Shown: positions 7,411 to 14,952, counted from the stretch's first letter. The stretch: DNA of 18,812 bases from UBA5314 sp039679855 (GCA_039679855.1 JBDKUE010000214.1:1-18812), one strand, 5' to 3'. Notes: generated from the letters alone by a model not told the origin. Made by a program: numbers and translations.

Positions 7411-8387
7411 TACTCCCTGTGGGTTTCCAGATATTTCTCAGTACGAACAGCTACATTTTGCTGCAGGTTGCGATAGAAAAACTGGTAGTCGTAAAGATGA
7501 TATACGCCTTTGCTGAAGATATCCAATACGGGCGGATAATCCCCGGGAGACACATCGGTAACTTTAAGGGTGCCCCGGTCTTTATCAAGATAGGCACCGG
7601 TCAAAGCCGGTATTTCTTTTACCATCCCCCCGTTATAATCAGTAAAAACCGCACCCAGGTTTAAGTTCGCCGGAGCATATTCACCGGTGGTTTTCCAGTT
7701 GAGCGGATTGATGGCCAGGGTTGTTTTAGGGACGATAAGTGAAGTGTTGACCGACTCCGCTTCCGAGTTAAAACTGATAATAACGCCGGTATCGTTGGCA
7801 CTCTGGGCCATTTTTAAAAACGGATAGCGGGCAATATCCTCCGGGGTGATTCGCCAGCCGATCAAATAGGCTGCCACCAGGTGTTTATTATAGCTTTCGT
7901 TCTGAAACGAATCCTCCATAAGCCGAAGCAGCATGTCTGAACCCTGGCTAAAGCCCGCTAAAACAAAGGGCCGGCTATTATTGCAGTTTTGCATATAATA
8001 TTCAAACGACTGTTTGATATCACTGTAAGCCAGTTGAAAATACGGTTCGGCCTGTCCGGCGTCAAGGCGGTAAACATTCAACCCCGCCTGTCGGTAGAAA
8101 GGCGCGTATACGCTGCAGACATCCTCATAAATTCCTTTTTCCATATTAAGTGCACCCACAAATTTGGCCCGGGTCTGGGCATCGTTCATTTCCATATTGA
8201 ATGAATTTTCCTGACCCATATAAACGGTCGGGCAAACCAGAAAAACATCCGCTTTTTTGAGCTGGCTGTTTTTCGGGAAACAAGCCCAGTTGTTTTTATC
8301 CGCATATTGATTTGGCGTCTGCGCGCTGCAGCCGATAACCAGAGCAATAATTACTAGCAAAATAAATAATTTTGATTTTTTCAACAT
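7410..8387 (-). CDS. DUF3089-like lipoprotein with alpha/beta-hydrolase nucleophile motif
   Basis: This 325-aa protein starts with a lipoprotein signal: Lys-rich n-region, hydrophobic core, and lipobox LVIGC with Cys20. The mature protein should be anchored to the outer face of the membrane. FVLAGFSQGS (141-150) is the nucleophile elbow, with S147 as the presumed catalytic Ser. DVFLVCPTVY near the start and the overall layout fit the DUF3089 family, an alpha/beta-hydrolase group seen in surface or secreted esterases. The acid and His residues cannot be fixed with certainty. The ATG is preceded by AGAAGG about 8 nt upstream. It stands alone, with 234 bp upstream of it. A possible 11-codon reading frame (ATG near 8472, preceded by GGGGG) lies in that leader, but I do not count it as a gene. 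Confidence 0.8.
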   Translation of the reverse strand: MLKKSKLFILLVIIALVIGCSAQTPNQYADKNNWACFPKNSQLKKADVFLVCPTVYMGQENSFNMEMNDAQTRAKFVGALNMEKGIYEDVCSVYAPFYRQAGLNVYRLDAGQAEPYFQLAYSDIKQSFEYYMQNCNNSRPFVLAGFSQGSDMLLRLMEDSFQNESYNKHLVAAYLIGWRITPEDIARYPFLKMAQSANDTGVIISFNSEAESVNTSLIVPKTTLAINPLNWKTTGEYAPANLNLGAVFTDYNGGMVKEIPALTGAYLDKDRGTLKVTDVSPGDYPPVLDIFSKGVYHLYDYQFFYRNLQQNVAVRTEKYLETHRE

Positions 8388-8621
8388 ATGTATCCTTCTT
8401 TTAACGCATCAGGATTACGCAGGAGACAGAGACGTTTCTTTAGTTTACTGCGTTTGTTTTGTGAAGGCGTTAATGCTCATAACCGTTTCCCCCTAATTAC
8501 AACGTTATTCCAAAATGCTACTACAAAGTAAAAAAGAGCAGTTCAATTAATATATCGAATAAACGGATAAAATTTTGAGTTTTGGGGCTATTTGGGCGAG
8601 ATGCGGGGGTCAGCTCTTTAT
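8388..8621. other. Intergenic region with a GGGGTCAGCTCTTTATT element
   Basis: This 234-bp stretch separates the 3' end of the FtsW-like gene from the lipoprotein start, both on the minus strand. It contains GGGGTCAGCTCTTTATT at 8606-8622, touching the FtsW-like stop codon. It resembles short repeated tails seen near REP-type elements, but a single copy cannot prove that. No strong terminator hairpin is visible after the FtsW-like gene. Confidence 0.3.
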
Positions 8622-10037
8622 TCAGCTGCTTTTGGGCCGGACTAAATCAATGATAATCCGACCATTGTCATATTGAATAAAGGGATCATGTCTACCCGCG
8701 ACTGTTTCGGCTTTATCTCTCACCAATTCGCCGGTGCGGAATACCGAAAGCAGAAGGCCGATAAGGAACGAATTAGTAAGCAGAGCCATTTTTCCGTAAG
8801 ATATGAAGGGCAGCGACAGTGGAGAAAACAGTAAGATGCCCAGGTTAGAAACAACATATACAACCAATTGTACGCCGAAAGTTGAAATAATTGCCGTAGA
8901 AGTTAAGAAACCAAGGACGCTTTTCTGTTTGTTGCAAAGCATAACCGCTCGAATGATAAAGGCCGCGAAGAGCGCAATGATAGCCAAAAGCGTTATCCAT
9001 CCGAACTCATAAGTCAAATAGGTTAGCAAATAATCCGTATGGACTTCAGGCAAAATGCGAGCGGTTAAAATATCCGAAGCCCCAACAGGAACCCCATAAC
9101 CATTCATTTGCGCACCGCTGCCGATAAACTGCGAGTGGGACAAAATCCGCTGTATGGTAGTTCCCATATATCCCATCCCGTTAGGGTCAAGGGAGGGGTT
9201 TAATGCGACTCGCAACCTATCCGCCCTGTAGCCCACACCCATTATCATGAAAAAAAGTATCGACAGAACAGCGGCCGTCGAGCCATATAAGATGAACATG
9301 GCCGATAACTTTTTCACATTGAACCAGCCTTTTAAAACTGCGGCTGTCAAAAGAGTCAGGCAGGAAACACCGAGCAAGAAAAACACAGTTAAACTGGGCA
9401 CAATCATGGATAAAAGGGCGGGAACCACAAAAGCCGCCCCGCAAAGAAGGAGGCCGCCATATCCTTTGTTTCTCATGCTGTAAATCAATCCGGCAAAGGC
9501 AGTTGGAAACAACAGCAACGGATAAATCGCGTACGATACTACACCTCGCACTTGTCCGGTAAAGAAACAACAAAAAACGGTTATCACACAGAGAAGTGAA
9601 AATACCAGCTTCGGGTATTTTCCAACGATGGTGAAATCGGCAAAGTAGGCGGCCAACATCACGACGAGGGCAATACCGCCCCATGCCAACTGCTGTTCTA
9701 ACGTCCACGAGCCGACTATTAAAAACTGAATCACGGCTCCTAAAAGAAGCATAATCCCGGTCAGGGCAAACAAAGCCCAATCCGGTTTCGGCCTGTGAAC
9801 CTGGTCAAGCTGAGCCCCAACCAGAACAGGATCTCCCATCTCGGTTACGGCCTTATCGGCTGCCGTTTCCTCGTCAAGTCCATCCTCCAGTAGAGCGTTC
9901 TTCAGGTCGGTCAGGTGGTCTTTAATTTCCTCCAATACAAGCGGCTGCGCTCTTTTCCACCTAATCTGCTGGCGTACAGTCTCTAAATACTCCGCAATCT
10001 TATCAGGCCCCTGCAAAATCCGCACCCCCCAGGACAT
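8622..10037 (-). CDS. HAAS-domain FtsW/RodA/SpoVE-family membrane protein
   Basis: This protein of up to 471 aa begins with a soluble helical region (about 10-80, KIAEYLETVRQQIRWKRAQ through TEMGDPVLVGAQLD), the HAAS or permease-prefix type. About ten membrane helices follow. Family signatures are PEVHTDYLLTYLTYEFGW, equal to the HTDF-x-F loop with the conserved Asp of SEDS glycosyltransferases, and LSLPFISYGKMALL near the C terminus, equal to the LPFISYGG motif with the second Gly changed to Lys. SEDS proteins polymerise peptidoglycan from lipid II. The HAAS-fused group is less studied and usually lies next to PadR, as here. The 5' end overlaps padR by 35 bp. The ATG at 10037 has a poor Shine-Dalgarno site; a GTG or TTG 12-24 nt further in, after GGGGGG, could be the real start. 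Confidence 0.88.
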   Translation of the reverse strand: MSWGVRILQGPDKIAEYLETVRQQIRWKRAQPLVLEEIKDHLTDLKNALLEDGLDEETAADKAVTEMGDPVLVGAQLDQVHRPKPDWALFALTGIMLLLGAVIQFLIVGSWTLEQQLAWGGIALVVMLAAYFADFTIVGKYPKLVFSLLCVITVFCCFFTGQVRGVVSYAIYPLLLFPTAFAGLIYSMRNKGYGGLLLCGAAFVVPALLSMIVPSLTVFFLLGVSCLTLLTAAVLKGWFNVKKLSAMFILYGSTAAVLSILFFMIMGVGYRADRLRVALNPSLDPNGMGYMGTTIQRILSHSQFIGSGAQMNGYGVPVGASDILTARILPEVHTDYLLTYLTYEFGWITLLAIIALFAAFIIRAVMLCNKQKSVLGFLTSTAIISTFGVQLVVYVVSNLGILLFSPLSLPFISYGKMALLTNSFLIGLLLSVFRTGELVRDKAETVAGRHDPFIQYDNGRIIIDLVRPKSS

Positions 10038-10347
10038 CGTTTACGGCAGAGGAATATACCTTCCATTCCTCCTTTTTGGCATGCAAATGACTACTGCCCT
10101 TTTTTGTGAGGCTGTAGTATTTTCGCACCTTTGCATTGTCAGCCGTCTTTTCGAAAGAAGTGACCAGTTCTTTTTGCTCCAGGCTGTGGAGCAGCGGGTA
10201 CAGCGTTCCTGCTTTTAAAGCAAATACGTTTTTAGATTTTTTGTTCAGTTCTTCAATCATCTGATAACCGTACATATCGGCTTCTTCAAGCAGCCTTAAT
10301 ATAAGCATGGTTGTGCTGCCCGTCAGCAAGCTCTTATCGATTGCCAT
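10003..10347 (-). CDS. PadR-family transcriptional regulator
   Basis: The product is a 114-aa winged-helix repressor. I chose the ATG at 10345-10347 because GGAGGG lies 5 nt upstream; an upstream in-frame start at 10371 would fall inside the operator. Typical PadR features are TTMLILRLLEEADMYGYQMIEEL (helices 1-2), ALKAGTLYPLLHSLEQKELV (recognition helix) and the wing RKYYSLTKKG. Such regulators commonly repress their own operon and are released by a ligand or membrane stress. The gene overlaps the FtsW-like gene that follows it, so the two form one operon. Two palindromic sites at 10359-10379 and 10384-10404 overlap its promoter, which supports autorepression. Confidence 0.92.
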   Translation of the reverse strand: MAIDKSLLTGSTTMLILRLLEEADMYGYQMIEELNKKSKNVFALKAGTLYPLLHSLEQKELVTSFEKTADNAKVRKYYSLTKKGSSHLHAKKEEWKVYSSAVNDVLGGADFAGA

Positions 10348-10358
10348 ATTAACCCTCC

Positions 10359-10379
10359 ATATATAGATCATCTATATAT
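10359..10379. promoter_or_regulatory. Probable PadR operator O1 (perfect palindrome)
   Basis: ATATATAGAT and ATCTATATAT flank a single central C, giving perfect 10-bp arms. The site lies between the predicted -10 element and the padR Shine-Dalgarno site, where a bound dimer would block transcription. Confidence 0.75.
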
Positions 10380-10380
10380 T

Positions 10381-10409
10381 AGCATATATCGGTAATCTAC
10401 ATATGTCAA
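10381..10409 (-). promoter_or_regulatory. Predicted padR-ftsW promoter
   Basis: On the minus strand TTGACA (10404-10409, exact -35 consensus) and TATGCT (10381-10386, 4 of 6 with TATAAT) are 17 bp apart. The element is covered by operator O2 and sits just upstream of O1, so repression by PadR would be direct. Confidence 0.65.
10384..10404. promoter_or_regulatory. Probable PadR operator O2 (imperfect copy of O1)
   Basis: This 21-bp site matches O1 at 17 of 21 positions in the same register; its arms are ATATAT and ATCTACATAT. Centres of O1 and O2 are 25 bp apart. It covers most of the spacer of the predicted promoter. Confidence 0.6.
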
Positions 10410-10479
10410 TGGTAAGAAATCAAGAAGCAAAATAATCATTACCCTTGTTTCCCATACCAAGAAAATTGCATAATTGAAA

Positions 10480-10499
10480 ACCACCGAGATACGGGTGGT
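10480..10499. repeat. Small hairpin ACCACC/GGTGGT
   Basis: A 6-bp perfect stem with an 8-nt loop lies in the intergenic region between padR and the repeat-protein gene. These genes diverge, so no gene ends here and a terminator role is unlikely. It may be a repeated extragenic element or part of the leader of the plus-strand gene. Confidence 0.35.
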
Positions 10500-10678
10500 C
10501 TCCATTTCCAAATTACCTTTTTTCCCTTTTGTAGACCTTTTACCAGAGCTGCTTTACTATATTATTACCTCCATTTTGATGCAATTGTACGGGGATTTTA
10601 GTTATGGTGAGAAATAGAATAAGAATATAGGTAATTGAATTATGAAAATAGACAATAGAAAAAGGAGTGATTTTTAGA

Positions 10679-11509
10679 ATGCAATTAAAATTTGGCGCCA
10701 AAAAGATTACGGCGCTCTTATTGGCAGGGATAATTTCGATAATAGGAGCAGGAATAGCTTTTGCTGTAGAACAGAGCAACAGCCAGCCAAACGCGCACAA
10801 GGTTCATGCCCCAAAGCTAAATCCCGAAAAAATGTCTGCCATATATCAATCTGTATTAGAGAGTCTGGTAAGTGCAGGAACCATCACCCAAACGCAGGCC
10901 GATGCCATAATAGCGGGCAAGCCGACCAAAGATGGCAAGGAAAGAACTTTTGCGCATTATAATGGTCCCTGGAGCAAACTTGTCGTAGATGGGACCATAA
11001 CCCAAGAACAAGCAGATGCAATAAAGGAAGCGATGAAGTCCGCTCGGGATGCAAAAAAATCATTCACCGATGTCATGGCTGAACTAGTAAGTGCAGGAAC
11101 CATCACCCAGGAACAGGCTGATGCCATAACATCTGGCAGGCCGACTAATGATGGCAAGGAAAGAACTTTTGGAAATAATAAGAGCCCCTGGACCAAGCTT
11201 GTCGTAGATGGGACCATAACCCAAGCACAAGAAGATGCGATAAAGGAAGCGATGAAGTCCGCCCGGGATGCTAAAAAATCATTGACCGATGTCATGGCTG
11301 AACTGGTAAGTGCAGGAACCATCACCCAGGAACAGGCCGACGCCATAACAGCGGGCAGACCGAATAAAGATGGCAAGGAAAGAACTTTTGCCCATAATAA
11401 TGGTCCCTGGAGCAAGCTTGTCGTAGATGGGACCATAACCCAAGAACAAGCAGATGCTATAAGAAGCGCACTAATAGCTGCAATTGATGCGGCCATGAAA
11501 TCTGAGTAA
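10679..11509 (+). CDS. Secreted tandem-repeat protein, YckD/DUF2680-like
   Basis: The ATG at 10679 follows AAAGGAG (10661-10667) with about 11 nt spacing; a GTG at 10667 overlaps that site and is less likely. The 276-aa product has a signal peptide, with a predicted cut after GIAFA near residue 29. The mature part is three 73-residue units, the last shortened. Each unit carries two copies of the mini-motif GTITQxQ(A/E)DAI, one preceded by SA and one by VD, so six in all. The charged helical pattern resembles the DUF2680/YckD group of small exported proteins, whose function is unknown to me. No lipobox or anchor is visible. It stands alone between padR and a converging hydrolase, and ends in a hairpin at 11517-11551. 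Confidence 0.85.
   Translation: MQLKFGAKKITALLLAGIISIIGAGIAFAVEQSNSQPNAHKVHAPKLNPEKMSAIYQSVLESLVSAGTITQTQADAIIAGKPTKDGKERTFAHYNGPWSKLVVDGTITQEQADAIKEAMKSARDAKKSFTDVMAELVSAGTITQEQADAITSGRPTNDGKERTFGNNKSPWTKLVVDGTITQAQEDAIKEAMKSARDAKKSLTDVMAELVSAGTITQEQADAITAGRPNKDGKERTFAHNNGPWSKLVVDGTITQEQADAIRSALIAAIDAAMKSE
10868..11505 (+). repeat. 219-bp tandem repeat, three copies (third partial)
   Basis: The sequence GTAAGTGCAGGAACCATCAC recurs at 10868, 11087 and 11306, exactly 219 bp apart, in frame (73 codons). Within each unit a second diverged sub-repeat (GATGGGACCATAACCCAAG) encodes the same mini-motif with different codons. The sub-repeats are more alike between units than within a unit. This shows an ancient doubling followed by recent amplification of the whole unit. 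Confidence 0.95.
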
Positions 11510-11516
11510 TCGACTT

Positions 11517-11551
11517 GAAGTAGGCTGCCCTATTATAAGGTAGCCTACTTC
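11517..11551. terminator. Hairpin terminator after the repeat-protein gene
   Basis: GAAGTAGGCTGCC pairs with GGTAGCCTACTTC (12 of 13 pairs) around a 9-nt loop, 7 bp after the TAA. The following T tract is poor, so the terminator is likely but not textbook. Confidence 0.65.
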
Positions 11552-11661
11552 ACATTTGCGAATGTCATTATTTAGATTTAAATGAAGCAAAGAATGCCAT
11601 TATTAAGGAAAGCATGTCAGAAATATTTCAACATGACATTATGTTTATCTTTTACAATGTT

Positions 11662-12381
11662 TTACAGTAGATTTTCTTCTACCCATACACCAAACACCTG
11701 TAACTGATTCTCAGTATGGAAATAATGCTCTCCATTTTCAAGGATTCTAACTGCTGCTTGATGCCGCGATGCAAATGCTGATATATCTTCCCATTCAGAC
11801 AGATTATCGTTAGAACCATACAAAATTGCAGTAGGTATCTTCCAGTCAAAGTTAATGGGATTATTTTGAACATAACAATAATAGTCCCAATCTAGAGTCT
11901 GCCCAATTGGCAACTGGATCTTCTTCTCTGTTTTCAGCCTTTCATCGCTGATCTCAAAACCTTCCATCATATTGCATATAATACGTTCCATATTTACAAC
12001 CGGAGAGAGAAATAAACTTTGCCTAATATCAAACTCGTGATAAGCAAGCAAACTGAAGTAGGCTCCTATGCTGCATGCAAACACACTGATTTCGGATGCG
12101 ATCGACCTGGCATATTTGTAGACCTCTATCAGATCACTTACACAGTTTTGGGGAATACATTCATAATCTTCACATACACGTTCACCGTGCCTGGGCAGAT
12201 CGAAACTCAAAGCCTGGTAGCCTTCAGCAACGGCCTTTTGTGCCATCATAGAAATCACTGTATCCTCTTTATTAGAAAAATTGCCGTGAACTTCAATCAA
12301 TAGTTTTGCACCTGGTTTTCCCCACAAGATGGCTGGTATAGCTATGTTTTTATTTGATATATATAAATGTTTTTTCTCCAC
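11662..12381 (-). CDS. Alpha/beta hydrolase
   Basis: This 239-aa protein shows the alpha/beta-hydrolase layout: the oxyanion region EVHGNFSNKEDT (residues 30-41), the nucleophile elbow FACSIGAYFS with S104 (first Gly of GxSxG changed to Ala), D192 in YGSNDNLSE and H219 in NGEHYF. No signal peptide is seen, so it is cytoplasmic. The start is a GTG at 12379-12381; the best Shine-Dalgarno-like sequence (AGGGG) is far upstream and precedes a four-codon frame (MVNV) that ends just before the GTG, so re-initiation is possible. It follows the SDR gene by 45 bp on the same strand and is probably co-transcribed. Substrate unknown. Confidence 0.85.
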   Translation of the reverse strand: MEKKHLYISNKNIAIPAILWGKPGAKLLIEVHGNFSNKEDTVISMMAQKAVAEGYQALSFDLPRHGERVCEDYECIPQNCVSDLIEVYKYARSIASEISVFACSIGAYFSLLAYHEFDIRQSLFLSPVVNMERIICNMMEGFEISDERLKTEKKIQLPIGQTLDWDYYCYVQNNPINFDWKIPTAILYGSNDNLSEWEDISAFASRHQAAVRILENGEHYFHTENQLQVFGVWVEENLL

Positions 12382-12426
12382 GCCACTAAACGTTAACCAT
12401 TCACCCCTAACAACTCTTTTGTTTTA

Positions 12427-13125
12427 TTAATTTAACCTCGCTCCTCCGTCAATAACAACATTTGTACCGGTTGTGTATCTGTTCATCATCAAATAGACAT
12501 AAGCCTGGGCGATTTCTTCTTGCGAGGCCAGCCTTGGGATTGGAAACTGTAAAGCATATTTTTGAATCTCGTTGCTTTTGGGTTCAACAAAACCTGGACT
12601 GACCGAGTTGACTCTTATGGGTGCCAATTCAATCGCTAAGGACCGGCATAAAGTCTCAACGGCGCTATTAATGATGCACATAGTTGATGAGCCTTTAAAA
12701 ATCTTTTCACCGGCGATGCCAGTAGTCATAATAATGCTTCCACCTGGATTGATATGATCCCGGGCTGCCTGAATCAACCGATATGGCCCCCAGAACTTGC
12801 TTTCAAAGGCTTCTTTGGCATTATCAACTTTAGTATCCTTAAACAGAGCAGATTTGATATCTGGTCTTACCGTTATGACAAGGTGATCGATTTGTTGGAC
12901 TGAATCAATCAGGGATTTAGTTTCAAATTCGGATGTAATGTTAAACGATATAGTCTCTATATTTTCACCTACAGCGCCTGCTAATATGTCATGTCGTTCA
13001 AAGGCACTTCTAGAAGCGATTACTACCTGAGCCCCAAATTCATAAACTTGTTTTGCAACCGCCAGGCCAATACCCGAACTACCCCCAACTATCAATATTT
13101 TTTTACCTGCCAGAGAATTCCCCAT
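12427..13125 (-). CDS. Short-chain dehydrogenase/reductase-like protein lacking the Tyr/Lys dyad
   Basis: The ATG at 13123-13125 follows AGGAGA with good spacing; a GTG one codon earlier is too close. The 232-aa product has the SDR Rossmann start GGSSGIG and the late motifs LAIELAPIRVNSVSPGF and GTNVVIDGGA. In the active-site region SSTMCIINSAVETL the YxxxK pair aligns to Met149 and Asn153, and the catalytic Ser position falls in a TTG segment. NAG is also replaced (ITVRPD). Cofactor binding is likely kept, but ordinary SDR chemistry is not expected. Atypical SDRs with Asn at the Lys position exist in databases, as I recall, so this may be a genuine subfamily rather than decay. The alpha/beta hydrolase is the likely operon partner. 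Confidence 0.88.
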   Translation of the reverse strand: MGNSLAGKKILIVGGSSGIGLAVAKQVYEFGAQVVIASRSAFERHDILAGAVGENIETISFNITSEFETKSLIDSVQQIDHLVITVRPDIKSALFKDTKVDNAKEAFESKFWGPYRLIQAARDHINPGGSIIMTTGIAGEKIFKGSSTMCIINSAVETLCRSLAIELAPIRVNSVSPGFVEPKSNEIQKYALQFPIPRLASQEEIAQAYVYLMMNRYTTGTNVVIDGGARLN

Positions 13126-13837
13126 CACTTTCTCCTATCCGATCTTGTACTGTTAAATGATTACTTCACCTAAGATTTTATCATGCGGAACAATCAAGCA
13201 CTTTTCTATCGCTTTCCAATGAGTTTCATACAACTGTTTTTGAGCATTACCATAAATCCTAAGTCCGTAAAAGGAATGGCTTGTCCTTACTATTGAAGTT
13301 AGAGCAGTATTTTTCCGGATTAGAAAGCTAATTGTCTAAACACTTTGTACTGATAACAGCAACTTAGTACAGCCTTTTGCTTTATACAGTTGTTGTTTCT
13401 ATTGACCCGTAATGCATAACTAAAGAGAATAAAGATATCAATTTTAACCAGATAGCCTGTTGATTCATCCTCCAGCCGTTTTTACCTGGGCGTGTTGCAT
13501 CCCTATTCTTTACCGGTTTTTAATCACATGTCGGGGCTATAAGAAACTTGTCCGGGTATTATTGCTTTATTACATATTTACTGATTAATTCCTATATTTC
13601 CTCACAATCCCTTATTTATAAGCATAGTAATTTTAGCGGCGACAAACAACCATAATTTGCCTCCTATTTTCCTTTGACAGTATATGTTTTTTCGTAGAAG
13701 TTCTATAACTGCAAAATAGGCGGCCATCTCCAGAAGGAAAAAGAACGTACCCGTGCATCCCCGCAGTCGCGTTGCTTGGGTATATATTTTCATTTACACT
13801 GTAGATAATCATTAATTAATTATGGAGGTATTTTCAC
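13126..13837. other. Gene-poor AT-rich stretch of about 700 bp
   Basis: No gene with a start, ribosome site and coding-like sequence was found here. On the minus strand a 61-codon frame with no usable start codon runs from about 13335 to a TAA at 13153; its end (ETHWKAIEKCLIVPHDKILG) looks coding-like and may be the tail of a lost gene. A minus-strand frame at 13602-13793 has a hydrophobic stretch but no Shine-Dalgarno site and is not accepted. The final 50 bp should hold the promoter for the gene at 13838. No tRNA, riboswitch or terminator was recognised. Confidence 0.6.
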
Positions 13838-14095
13838 ATGCCTGAAATCTCAGACACTTGTCCTGCTGCACAAACTATAATAATTAATGGTTACCGCGAA
13901 ATGACTATACCCCATAAATTAAATTTGGCAATGGAAATGTCCGAAACCGTTATTAATTTGGCTAAAGCCGATATCCGAAGACGGTATCCCAATATATCTC
14001 AATCCGAATTTAATAAAAGATTGGGAGCAATCTTATGGGGAAGGGATCTGTCTATTAAAGTCAACCAATGGGATCCAGAGAAAGAGGGCTACTGA
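13838..14095 (+). CDS. Small protein resembling the Rv0078B-type antitoxin family
   Basis: This 85-aa protein has an excellent ribosome site, GGAGGT 9 nt before the ATG. The central pattern IPHKLNLAMEMSETVINLAK followed by IRRRYPNISQSEFNKRLG and LWGRDLS matches, as I recall it, small helical proteins annotated as Rv0078B-related antitoxins (helix, then IRRRHP, S-x-x-E, then a YG-x-x-L ending). No partner toxin is adjacent; the next frame is the LysM leader protein on the same strand. It may therefore be an orphan. No signal peptide or membrane helix. The gene call is good, the family is tentative. Confidence 0.75.
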   Translation: MPEISDTCPAAQTIIINGYREMTIPHKLNLAMEMSETVINLAKADIRRRYPNISQSEFNKRLGAILWGRDLSIKVNQWDPEKEGY

Positions 14096-14188
14096 TTGGG
14101 CTAAAATGCTTGGGGCTGATGATGGATTGCAAGCGAAAAGACGATAAGATCATAAGAGAATAATCAGATCCGCATGGAGGTATCTATA

Positions 14189-14404
14189 TTGTCAAACCAA
14201 CTGAATGACTCCGAACTCAGCGAGGTTTCCGGCGGTGGAGGGCAAAGATACGCGTATTACACCGTCGTACATGGGGACAACCTGACCAGGATTGCGCATT
14301 ATTTCAAAACGAGCATACAGGCCATCCTGGATCTCAATCCCATCATAACGGATCGCTATTTTATAAGAACCGGGTGGGTGCTGAAAGTACCGGACAACCG
14401 ATAA
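14189..14404 (+). CDS. Double-glycine-leader LysM domain protein
   Basis: The start is TTG at 14189-14191: GGAGGT lies 7 nt upstream. An ATG at 14174 overlaps that site and would add MEVSI, so it is rejected. The 71-aa product begins with a leader like those of class II bacteriocins and related peptides (LNDSELSEVSGGGG, residues 5-18), with the usual acidic and hydrophobic pattern before Gly-Gly. A single LysM domain follows at about 23-68 (YTVVHGDNLTRIAHYF, then NPIITDRYFIRTGWVLKVP), which binds N-acetylglucosamine polymers such as peptidoglycan. This suggests export through a peptidase-containing ABC transporter, cleavage after GG, and cell-wall binding. No such transporter is in the window. 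It lies 93 bp downstream of the gene ending at 14095. Confidence 0.8.
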   Translation: MSNQLNDSELSEVSGGGGQRYAYYTVVHGDNLTRIAHYFKTSIQAILDLNPIITDRYFIRTGWVLKVPDNR

Positions 14405-14514
14405 TCCTAAAAAGACCATCTTGATGGCAAGATTAGTGGTGAGGAAGCCGGTGCATGAAAAAAGCCCTGCACCAACATAAGTTCGGTTAGAACATACCTA
14501 ACAGCAACGGCTGG

Positions 14515-14952
14515 TTAAGGAAAAGAAGATAGGTCTTTGAATGGAGATTTAATCTCCAGCTGCCCATATCGCTGCCCGGTATTAAGGTCTTCTGTCCATA
14601 GCACCTCGCAGTCTGTGCATACAGCGCTCCATATGATCATAGCATCCCAAAAGGAAATCGATAACTTTTGTTGAATGCGAATAGCCTCTGCAATATCCCT
14701 AATATCCGGACAATGAATCGGCCAGGCCTCAAAATTTTGAATAATACGGGCCGCATTTTCAGGTGTAATGGATTTATCAATCTTTCGTGTAACTGTAACA
14801 TAGAATTCTTGAAGGACTTGAATACTTAGAAATCCAGTTCGTTCTGCCCATAGGTGCTTAAGTAAATCTATAGACTTCTGGCGTTTTAGTCCGGCTGAAC
14901 TATCATAGGCATAAACCAAAATATTGGTGTCGACGAAGTGCCCATTAGCCAC
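14515..14952 (-). CDS. PIN-domain toxin, VapC-type ribonuclease
   Basis: This 145-aa protein is a PIN-domain endoribonuclease of type II toxin-antitoxin systems. The acidic metal-binding residues are D8 in FVDTNILVYAYD, E49 in VLQEFYVT, D103 in SFWDAMII and D122 in LWTEDLNTGQ. The length is normal for VapC. Such toxins cut tRNA or rRNA when the antitoxin is lost. The start overlaps the end of the antitoxin gene by 8 bp, giving coupled translation. The region after the stop holds several short inverted repeats but no clear terminator. Confidence 0.92.
   Translation of the reverse strand: MANGHFVDTNILVYAYDSSAGLKRQKSIDLLKHLWAERTGFLSIQVLQEFYVTVTRKIDKSITPENAARIIQNFEAWPIHCPDIRDIAEAIRIQQKLSISFWDAMIIWSAVCTDCEVLWTEDLNTGQRYGQLEIKSPFKDLSSFP

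Noticed and set aside
11552..11661. Short plus-strand frame reading LDLNEAKNAIIKESMSEIF
   Set aside because: It has no start or ribosome site and is only about 35 codons. A faint likeness to the repeat protein's helices is not enough to call a remnant.
13602..13793. 63-codon minus-strand frame with a hydrophobic segment
   Set aside because: No ribosome site, no family likeness, and it sits in AT-rich sequence upstream of a plus-strand gene.
14450..14473. GGTGCA/TGCACC hairpin after the LysM gene as a terminator
   Set aside because: The stem is only 6 bp with a 12-nt loop and no T run on either strand.
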